Shown in pieces: positions 25,601 through 37,600 of a stretch of 64,000 bases of DNA. A program made the position numbers and the translations under genes. The notes beneath the pieces are model-generated. The model had not been told where the DNA came from, did no database searches, and saw only the letters and a program-made list of their open reading frames with translations. Positions within the stretch are counted from its first letter, which is position 1, and the number at the start of each line of letters is the position of its first letter. The stretch is from Siphonodentalium dalli. Lineage: Eukaryota > Mollusca > Scaphopoda > Gadilida > Siphonodentaliidae. The stretch spans positions 182,021,122 to 182,085,121 of the forward strand of contig CP136069.1 of the NCBI GenBank assembly GCA_032622095.1. Reading direction: 5' to 3'.

Positions 25601-28600
25601 TTTTACTATTTTTAGAACTTTCAGGCAATCTCAGATAGAGATATAGTTCTCCAGATTCCTACGCTTTGACCGTGTCCGCGAGCAGTAAAATGTCCTAATT
25701 ATATTATTCAAGAAAATTCAAAATAAAATTAATATTTATTGATAGAAGCGTTTCCGGACAGGGGTCTTCGATTCATATTTATTATTTTGTATAAACTTTG
25801 TTTTAGGAAGAGATTGACCATCTTTTAATCATTATATACAGTTTTTGAATTGTACCAGTGTATTGATATCTGATGTTAGGTACTTACTTATATTGGTCAC
25901 GCCTGGCCCACGCAGGCATAATTTAATTATGCCGCACCACTCCAGTTTTTCCTTGGAATCATAAATTAGCAGGATTAACTTTTATTTCATGTTAATCCTT
26001 GATAGAATCATTAAAGCATTCAATGACTTCCTTTAAAGTGATAATTGGTTAAAGCGATATGGATCGAACTCCGCATAAACATTACTGAGTCAATCAACTA
26101 ACCATTTATAATAAACTCCACAACTGAGTTAACCCTTTCAGTGCCAGGTCCAATTTTTGCATCAACCCATATACCCTGTGCCAATGCATTCTCTTATATA
26201 TGCGAGTCGACCATAGGTCGCCTCACATATATAAGAGAATGCATTGGCCTAACAATTTTTCATCATTTGTTATTATTTTTTACAATTTTAATAATTTGTT
26301 CTTATATTCTTTAACAGACTTATTTTGTAGGTTGATGGGCATCAAAATTATTACTATGAATACTTGGTGATAGTTTTGAGTTATAACATGCCCCTAAGGT
26401 TTTATCCAGTTTGTTTTTTAAATTCCCTTTTTTTTTTTTTTAGAGCCGATTTTACAGACCGTAAATTAGGGCCGATGAAATCGGCCCCTGGCCCTGAAAG
26501 GGTTAACCGACCAAAACATTTATTATTAATTTTGACCTTCTTTCTCTTCAACAGAACAAGTTGCCTGTGCTGACCCTGAATCTTGCCTAGCAATCTGCGG
26601 CAGTCGAGCTGGATGCTCTAATATTGCCTACCCTACTCTAGTCCTGAATCTCATGCCACGAGGTTAGTACATTATCTAATATTGCCTACCCTACTCTAGT
26701 CCTGAATCTCATGCCACGAGGTTAGTACATTATCTAATATTGCCTACCCTACTCTAGTCCTGAATCTCATGCCACGAGGTTAGTACATTATCTAATATTG
26801 CCTACCCTACTCTAGTCCTGAATCTCATGCCACGAGGTTAGTACATTATCTAATATTGCCTACCCTACTCTAGTCCTGAATCTCATGCCACGAGGTTAGT
26901 ACATATTCAAGTATGTAGCCCATGTACCATATTTCATGTCTGTTACAGACAGTCAGAACAAATGTTATAATAATCCTGCTTGGAGCACAGCGCAACGCTT
27001 GGTTGTGTATAGGAAATGGGCAGGCATGTGTACTTGTGAAATCACACATAATTTTTTTTGTTATTTTTATTTGTCAAAAATAGTACATAATTGAAAAACA
27101 TTTTAAAGCACAGAAAATAAAAGATATACATGTACAAGATAAAGTAGAAATTAGTAAAGACAGAAATGGCATTATATTGTTATACAAGAAGAAGGTACAA
27201 ATACAAAAGACAAGAATGAATAAATGAGAAATCTGCAGAAAAAGGGGAGAGCTCGAGGTAGATGAAAAGCAGAATAATCTTTTGATCAAACGTTATATCG
27301 AATTGTTTTCAGTCTGTCTTCCTAAAATCCTACACCGAAAACTGAATAGATTTTACACAAAAGCAGCTCATTAAAAACAGAACGACTTGTGGTTACTATA
27401 TCATGACATGATGAGATTTCTCCAATTAGACCATCATGTATCAAAATCTCTATATTTACAATAGCTGAAATATATCTGTCTTTTAATTATTATAATATTC
27501 TTTTAATTCTCTCTGTATGTTAGTTATATTCGGTTGTACTTTTTAGTCGAAGTCAAGTTTTCATCAAAACTCGACTATTGCTTTTGTGAGGGATGGTTGG
27601 CGAACTTTAGGGTGCGCGTTCATTCGATCAGGCAACCAAATGGTCGGCAACAAACCTGTATAACATAGCAGTTTATTGATGTATTCTGACAACCAGACAA
27701 TGACATGTACAACCTCGGTAATGCATGGTAATTAAACCAAGGCTGAAAACCTTGGTAAAGCTTGGTTTCAACCTTGGTATAGCTCGGTATTTAAAGCTTG
27801 GCTGCAACCTTGGTATGGCTCGGTATTTAAAGCTTGGCTGCAACCTCGGTAATGCATGGTAAACCAAGGCTGAAAACCTTGGTAAAGCTTGGCTGCAACC
27901 TTGGTATAGCTCGGTATTTAACGCTTGGCTGCAACCTTGGATGAAGCTTAGAAAAGTTATGTTTCTAGTTTGGCTGCAACCTTGGTAATTAACGCTTGGA
28001 AAAGTTATGATTCAAATTTGTTAAAGCTTGGAAATCCTTTGATGTTAAATTTGCCAAAGTATTCCAAGGCTTTCCGAAAATGAAACATTCCAACACCGCC
28101 CAGAGGATTTCCTAAGTTTTCCAATGCCTATAATCCTAGGATATCCTAGAAATTCCAAGGAATTTTCCTAACTATTCCAAGGTTTTATTCCAAGGATATG
28201 CTAGAATTCCTTGGATATCCTAGGACATTTTGGCAAGGGCAATTTCATTCATATTTGGTATATGGTTATCTCACAACAATATCTGGTCGAGGTCTAAAAA
28301 CAGGGTTGTCCGATTACTTTTACCTGAGTTTACCCTTAGTTTGTCAATTTTAGTAACTTGTGGAAACTTTATGTCCATTAGAGCGATAACTTGAACAAAC
28401 GTCAACCAATTTCCTTTATATTTGGTGTATGAATCTTTCACAATAATATCTCGACCGAGTTCAAAAACCAGATTTGTCCTAAGTTACCTAAGTTACTACC
28501 CTTTAATATTTTGTATATTTGTTTTTGTCATTTTATGACCATTAGCACAAAGACACAAAGACACAAGCATCTTAGATAAAAAATATGAAAATATTAATAT

Positions 28601-31600
28601 AATGCAGCTCTATAATGGGCTATTTAATAGACCTTTAATTGGACTTAAACCTATGTGTAGAACATGCATCATCGGTGAAATTATATCGAAATTTTGTATT
28701 ATTATATAGCTAAATTCCGCAAACACTTTGACATTGATTTAATTTATTTCAACAGTTTTGATTAATTTTCACAGGTGCTAAAGGTCTGATGTTATCGGTA
28801 ATGATGGCTGCATTAATGTCGTCATTGACTTCCATCTTTAACAGTAGTAGCACGATATTTGCGATGGATATCTGGACCAATATCCGTAAGAAAGCATCCG
28901 AGATGGAGGTGATGATTGTTGGAAGGTCAGTAAATAGATAGAACCTAGAACCTGTTGGCGGAACTCGATACCTCTCGTGCGGGACTGTGTCCCGCACTCG
29001 AGGTATCGCTCCGCCTACAAATCTCGTGCGATAATTCGTCAAAATCCAGACACTCATGCGGTTCTATTTTTATTACACATCTCCGTATCATAGTAAATTG
29101 ACTCACAATCGTACATCTCCGGTACAGAAAATGTGAATTTAATTGAGTTTTAACACTGAATGAAATTTTCTGTTGACAGATTGCACTAGTGCGATTCTGA
29201 GAATTATCACACGCCTGGAAACTCGTGCAATCATGCGAATTACGTTGATAGATACATGTATGTAATAATATCCCATCTCACCATCAAGCATTGAAATAAT
29301 GTGTCTGTAATTTGCAGAATGAGGTCCCCAAAGGGTGAATTTAGTGACCCTACCCCACACAATGGGCTAGCATAACTAAATTCACCCTCTGGGGACCTCA
29401 TTCTGCTTAGGCCTCAACTGCTATGAGAGACCTAGGAACAGATTGAAATTCCCCAGTTGAAGTTGGTGATATTCACCCATTAGTCACCTCCATTATGAGT
29501 TTTATCTTCAGCAAGTTAGGGGATATAGAAACTTCTCAGAAGGGAAAGAGTAACTATAAAAACAATGTTAATTCGAAACTATAGATACTTCTCGGAAGAT
29601 GAGGCCTAAGCAGAATGAGGTCAACAAATTGTGAATGGTGATGCTAGCCCACACTGTGAGTGTGAGATAGTGTCAATGATTCTCCCTCTTGGAAGTTGGG
29701 ACCTCATTCTGCAGATGACTGACACACTATTTGCAGGCTTGCTAAAGATGAATGTTTACCTCCTTCACATGCCTTGTGTTTGTTTGTTTATTACACACCA
29801 TCATTCAATATACTTTAGTGTCAAATAATGGTTTGGCATTCCATGCATAACGTCATTTACGTGATGCAAGCTTTGGGTGAAATCACCACACAAGCTGCAG
29901 TAACCATGGTAACATAAACAGCCAAAATATCACATAATTCCATCGGAGCTAAATAGACATAACCACACTACGAAGAATGCAATATTAAACTATTATTTTC
30001 AAAATATTCAACAACATCAGTCTTAATGTATCTATTAGTCTCAAATTAACATTGTTTTTAGTTACTTATTCCCTTCTGTTCAGTTTCTATATCCCCTAAT
30101 TTGCAGAAGATAAAATGCATATATCAAGGTTACTAATGGGTGAACATCACCAATTTCAACTGGGGAACTTCAATCTGATCCTAGGCCTCCCATATCAGTT
30201 GAGGCCTCAGCATAATGAGATTCCCAGAGGATGAATTTGGTCATGCTTGCCCACCATGCAGGATATCATAATTAAATTCACCCTCTGGGGACCTCATTCT
30301 CCAAATACAGACACGTTATTTCAAGGCTTAATTCTCCCCTTCTTTCCACTTTCAGACTATTTGTTCTAGTCCTGGTGGCCATTGCTGTGATTTGGGTTCC
30401 AGTTATAAAGGCATCTCAGGGTAGTGATTTGTATGTGTACATTCAGGTTGTGTCAAGCTTCATGCAGCCTCCCATCTGCTGTATATTCCTCATGGGCATC
30501 TTCTGGGAGAGATTCAACGAGAAGGTGAGAATCTTCAAATGATGCAAGGCTTTATTATTGATGGATCATCCCCCCCCCCCCGCCCCCCCCCCCCCCACAT
30601 GGTATGCAGGATTCTGATGTTTTATGCAGGATTAATATTCCCCTGTTAACCCTTTACCCAACAAACCGGCCAAAACCGGCCAAATAAAGCTTCAACAGCC
30701 TAAAATATCTTCGGTCTGTCTCAATAGAACCATACAAATATGGATATCATTGGAACCGGCTCCTTGACCACATTGTGATAGTTACAGTTATGCCCTGTGC
30801 CAATGCATTCTCTTATATATGCGAGTCGACCATAGGTCGCCTCGCATATATAAGAGAATGCATTGGCCTAAAAAAACACTTTTTACCATTTTTTCTTACA
30901 TTCTTTAACAATTTTATAATTTTTAATGTGTTAAGCCAATGCATTCTCTTATATATGCGAGGCGACCTATGGTCGACTCGCATATATAAGAGAATGCATT
31001 GGCACAGGGCCCTTCTGTTGGGTAAAGGGTTAATTGGCACTTGGAATTCATATGCCCAAATTAACCTGTTTTCCAGTTTTGACAAAACAGCTTTTATAGC
31101 TAGCAATTACAAAATTTGATGGAATTCATATCATATCTATTGATATGTTAAAGTTATGGAAGCTATACTTGAATTCAAGTGTGTGAAAACTAGAATATTA
31201 TTGTGAAATGGTTTTTATTCCATATTTCCTTAACTGGTACACAGGATTCAACCCTCTATATTTTAGATTAGGCTATTTATTAGTAATGATACATATCTAT
31301 ACAATTTATACAAAAATTGACACATGTATAAAATTGAATTAGCAATATTAAATAATTTTGGATGGAACTGCGGTTGACATTAACATATTTCTGTAATCTC
31401 ACTATTTAGATGTATATAATCAACAAGAGCTACGCTGGGCGTGCAATATACGCCCTATCTTGGGTCGGCGGAAACTGGTAAAAAAGGGGCATAACTCTGG
31501 TAAAAATTGGCGGACGGAACTCAAATTTGAACTTGACCTGTGTTTTAGTGGGAGAAAGTAATATACCAAATTATCATTGAATCTGATAAGCTCTAGTAAA

Positions 31601-34600
31601 TTTATCATCCGGACAACAAATTTCAGGGATTTTCTAAGTCAAATTACGTCAAATAAGGGGCATAACTCCGGTGAAAATTGGCGGACAGAACCCAAATTCG
31701 AACATGAGCTGTCTTTTCTCCTATTAAACCCACATACCAAATTTGATTGAAATCGGTTCACTCTAACTAAAGTTATCATCCGGACAACAAATTTCAGGGA
31801 TTTTCTAAGTCAAATTACGTCAAAAAAGGGGCCATAACTCGCGCAAAAATTATCGGATTAAAAAAAAATTCGGACTTGAGCTGTATTTCGATATATGTAA
31901 TCCACAAAAAAACGGGTTTTGCGTATAAACATTCCAAAATCGAGTTATCATCCGGAAACCAAAAAACATAAGAAAAACTGAATTTTCTGAGTCGAAAAAG
32001 GGGCATAACTCTGCCAAAAATGGTCGGACAGAACCCAAGTTCGAACTTGACCTGTGTTTTGGTGGGAGAAAGTAATATACAAAATTTGGATTCATTCCGA
32101 TAAACTATACTAAAGTTATCATCCGGACAACAAATTTCAAGGATTTTCTAAGTCAAAAAACGTCAAATAAGGGGCATAACTCCGGTGAAAATTGGCGGGC
32201 GGAACCCAAATTCGAACTTGAACTTACTTTTCGGCTAATAAACCCACATACCAAATTTTACTAATTTTGGTTCACACTAACTAAAGTCATCATCCGGACA
32301 ACAGGTTAACGGACGGACGGACGCCCGGACGCCCGGACGGACGGACCAATATACTATAATACTGCCTTTTTTTCAAAAGGGCGTATAAAAAGAGATTTAA
32401 CCAATAAAGTTTTAAGATGGTTAGTCGGTGGTATTAATATTAATAAATTTTATTATTAATACTGGTCAGCCTCTATTATTAAATATATCATTACCAGGGA
32501 AAACACTTAAAGAAGGAAAAAAATCCCTCTTATTTCCATAGTGGTCCCTATTAACTAGTATGTAGAATTCATTCTTCTTGAGTGTGAGGCCAGGTCCTTA
32601 TGACTCAAAAACTTAACTCTTTCAGGGCCAGGGGCCGATCTCATCGGCCCTAATTTACGGTCTGTAGAGTGCCAGGGCGGATGAGATTGTTTTTTTTGTT
32701 TTGGGTTGAATTTTTTTGTGGGTATGCTTAAAGGCACGTGAGGCCTTAGTTGTCGAAAATATTCATATTTGTTCCAATCACTGTAAACAGAAAAACATTA
32801 ATATGCATAAGGTTTCGTTCACATATACCATGACCATAGCGTAAACAGCATGTTATCATAAAGACCTACTATATTTTAACTAAGCAAGAGCCTGATTGTG
32901 TTACAGAAAACACCACAATGCTACTGGCTAATCACACACAAATGGCATAAACGCTCTTTATTAGTTCCATATCAGGAATTCACCAACAAAGAACGCTCTT
33001 TATGTTTACCATCATAATATAAACAAACACCAGAAAAGTAACTTTTTATGCTTTTGTTTACATAACAATGGTCAAACATATGACAATAACATACTGTTAA
33101 TGTGATATTTCTTATTTGTATACGGACAAAGTCTGTCTACATTTTGATGTTCTTTCTGTTTGTGGCGGTTTTTGATGGGTGGAAATATTTTCACAGGATA
33201 CCCACCGCCAAGGCCAACCGTACCTTTAAGCATGCCATAGCGAATTTAAAAACAAACTGGTTAAAACCTTAGGGGCATGTTATAACTCAAAACTATCACC
33301 AAGTATTCATAGTAATAATTTTGATGCCCATGAAAAACGTAAGATTCCCTGGCACTAAACCTACAAAATAAGTCTGGCACTGAAAGAGAGTAGAATATAA
33401 GAAAAAATTATTAAAATTGTAAAAAATAATAACAAATGATGAAAATTTGTTAGGCGAATGAATGGTCGACTCGCATATATAAGAGAATGCATTGGCACAG
33501 GGTATATGGGTTGATACAAAAATCGGACTTGGAACTGAAAGGGTTAAACACACAAATCTTTATTTTTCATACATATGCATGCAGAGGCAAAGCAGTGAAG
33601 TCCTAACTGCATGCACAGAGCCTGGCAGCATTAAAAGTTCCAGTTCTCATATATATCGAAGCTCATAGGGTGATCAGATAGAAATGGAGAATAATCTTGT
33701 TCAAAGTAGTTATTTTTACAAATATTATATCTAAATTGACAACACACATCGTCATTCTTATATATTAATTAAATGCAGTGGCTACTGATGGCGAAATAGT
33801 TTTCGTTAATTTATCGCCGATAGAAGCGTCCCGATTCGAGTAGTAAATATTTACAATTTAGCGTAGTTCAAACAATGTTTTCTATGGAGTGGTACGGTCG
33901 ATTTGATTGAGTTTTTCGGTGATGTTAGTAGAATGCTACATTCCTCCAGTTGGCATAGCACCTTAATACTAACTTGTCAGTTTCATGCAACCGAAAAAGT
34001 ACATAATATGTCTTTAATGTATAGCGTGTTTAAAGCCAGAAGTCAGTTTGTACCTAGTAATTCCTGCTTTTGTCACATTCTGGTCCAGTTTTACATAAAA
34101 ATTGATTAATAGATATCCAAAATACTTGTATAGAGACTTTAATTATTACATGCTTATTGCTTTAGAATTACAGTGTTCCTGCTGGTCCATATTCACAAAT
34201 CCATATGGAACACACGGATTCAGGATGCTTCAGGCGGTACACAGGATTCATACACCAGTGTACCCAACTATTAACATTATATTCATGATTCATACCCCCC
34301 TCTTAATTGGTACTCAGGAACATTGTTCTTACTTGAGAAGGTGCAGGCCAAGTTCGATTAATCATTATGGTCATAGTCCAATGATTTTTTTATGGAGTTA
34401 TGCCCCTTTTTTGACTGCCACCTCTTTTGAAGGACATGGGGTCTGCAACCATTTATTTTTATTGTAATATTTTCTTGATTTTGTTTCTTTCCTTTCTAGG
34501 GTGCATTCTCTGGCTTGGTGGTTGGAATGATATTCGGTTTGATTCGATTCATCATTGAATACTCCTACGAGGTTCCTCTGTGTACAGACCACAAACCTGA

Positions 34601-37600
34601 CCCTCGACCAAAGTTCATCACGGACTTCCACTACCTCTATTTTTCAGTTTTCCTATTTGTGCTGACAGGCGTGGTTGCAATTGTTGTCACACTGTTAACA
34701 AAACCTGCCAACAAGCAATGTGTGAGTAAACTTAATGAATAAAAAATTAGTATTATTATATTCAGCAGCATTTATGTATGCTCCAAGTCACTCTATATTA
34801 TTACCCCGAATGTAGAGCAGTATCGGTAATTCAGTATGACACCGTTGTCATGGATACATCCCCTGTGGAAAATGCACTTTGTAAATTGGATCAAGCTGCA
34901 AAACAGAATTCAATACCCTCGCTATGCCAATCTGAACGCTGCCATCATGTGTATTTTCTTAAATAAATATAATATTTTTTATTGAAGTGTTTTGTCAGTT
35001 ACAATCATTCTGGCTTGATCTAGTAAATTTTCAAATTAATACGGACAGTTCAGTTTCGCAGAATAATGCAGAATGAATTGTAACCTGCAAGTCTCAAATA
35101 AATAAATGTGACATTCCTTCACATTACGTGTAGGTGCGGGCAGCGGTAAGTCCTACATGGGGGACCGAACTCTGCATGGAGTTTTGAAATTGGACAAGAA
35201 GTTGGATAACAAAAGCGCAAACCTTTTTTGTAAGAGCTGAATGTTTGAATTTTATTGTTAGGTCAGAAACGAACTGTTAAAATTACCTTCTTTAACCCTT
35301 TACCCAACAGAAGGGCCCTGTGCCAATGCATTCTCTTATATATGCGAGTCGACCATATGTCGCCTCGCATATATAAGAGAATGCATTGGTTAATAACACA
35401 TTAAAAATTATAAAATTGTTAAAGAATGTAAGAAAAAATGGTAAAAAGTGTTAAAAAAAGATTTTTTTAGGCCAATGCATTCTCTTATATATGCGAGGCG
35501 ACCTATGGTCGACTCGCATATATAAGAGAATGCATTGGCACAGGGCATAACTGTAACTATCACACTGTGGTCAAGGAGCCGGTTCCAATGATATCCATAT
35601 TTGTATGGTTCTATTGAGACAGACCGAAGATATTTTAGGCTGTTGAAGCTTTATTTGGCCGGTTTTGGCCGGTTTGTTGGGTAAAGGGTTAAATGTCAAT
35701 ATATAACTGACAGTTATTGTCTTAAGAGCAATGACGAACATGTACATTTAAACTAAATTCTGTCAAATACCCATCTGAGGCAATGCCTGAATAACTTTTG
35801 GTTCTATGTCAATTATGGTATTTATAGTATCAATTAAAGTTAGTCAAGGATTGGGTTTGCTGGAAGGGTGTGGTATAAATACAGAACAAAAAAGCCTGAG
35901 TTTAGTGTACGTGCCTGTCATATGCAGAATGAGGTCCCAAAGGGTTAATTTAGTGATGCTATCCCGCTTAGCAGGCTAGCATCACTAAATTCACCATATG
36001 GGGACCTCATTCTGCTTAGGCCTCATCTTCTCTGGAAAGTGTCTTTCTTTATTATCAAATTTCTATAGAAACTTCTTTACATAGATTCTCTTATTTAGTT
36101 TAGTTTCTCTATATCCCCAAATTGGCAGACGACACATAGCATAATTGAGGTTCTCAATGGGCGTACATCACAATATTCACCATTTGGTAGCTTCAATCTG
36201 AGGCTATGTCTCCCATAGCAGATGAGGCCATGCAGAATGAGGTTCCCAGAGAGTGAATTTGGTGATGCTAGCCCACTATGCGGGATAGCGTCACTAAATT
36301 CACCCTCTGGGGACCTCATTATGCAAATGACAAGCACACAAAACTCAGAATTGCACTCACACAATATATCCTTGTGACATATGCATCGCAAACAAGATTC
36401 TCGATAAAGATACATGTTGAGTTCTATTTCTATTATTTTTTTACAGATTGTGAGATTGACTTGGTGGTCACGACACAGTAAGAAGCCTCGAATGGACATC
36501 AACACGGGCACGTTCCCAGACAACGTTGTTATGGTCGAGAATGAGGAGAAGGAGGACTGTCTGATTGCTCATGCAGACGACAGTGATTCATCACCAAACA
36601 AGGAGGATGCAGCAGTAGATGCTATGGTTATGGAGGAAGTAAAACCAGAAGGTACTTTAAACTTTAAAGACATATTATGTACTCGTTCGGGTGCTAGAAA
36701 CTGATCAGTTAGAATTCAGTTGCTACATGTATGCCAACTTAAGGAATGTAGCATTCTACCAACATCACAGAAAATCTCAAGCAAATAGACCATAGAAAAC
36801 ATCGTCCGAACTATGCTAAATTGTAAATATTTACTACTTGAATTCGGGACTCATCTATCGGCGATAAACTATCGAAAACATTTCGCGATCGGCAGCCACT
36901 GCATTTAATTAATATATAAGAATGATGATGTGTGTTGTCAATTTAGATATAATATTATAAAAATAACTACTTTGAACAAAATTATTCTCCATTTCTATTT
37001 GATCACCATACCGGAGTGTTTCACATCACTTTAAAGACGTTAAAATATATTTATAATTACAACCATCTCTTTATTGTATTTTGCCATTGTTATCCAAAAT
37101 GCTAATGTATTTAAATAGGATAATTATATTAACCCTTTCAGTGCCAAGTCCGATTTTTGTATCAACCCATATTTCCTTGATAATTTTTCAAATTTATTGA
37201 TTATAATAATGTGATACATTGATGGAGAGCTCTTAGAGCTCTTTCCATCAATGTATCACATTATTATTATAATCAATAAATTTGAAAAATGATCAAGGAA
37301 ATATGGGTTGATACAAAAATCGGACTTGGCACTTAAAGGGTTAAAGAGAGGAAGTGAATATTGAATGCAGGAATTTTGTCAAGGCAACACACATAATAAT
37401 GGCAACGTCACTATAAATTCCTAATATTTAACAATATTTCCAACTCAAACATGACTCAAAATGCATTTTCAGGTTGATAATTTTCACTGAGATGTATTAA
37501 TCAGATTACTGATATAATTACACAGTTTAAATACATCTGCCGAATAACTTTATTAATCACTTCATTAGAAAACCGAGATGATTCTTTAATGCTGAATGCA

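Noticed and set aside
34102-34467. 121-codon plus-strand ORF just before an SLC5 exon
   Set aside because: Ends out of phase with the exon at 34500; contains the inverted GGGGCATAACTCC dispersed repeat; no domain recognised.
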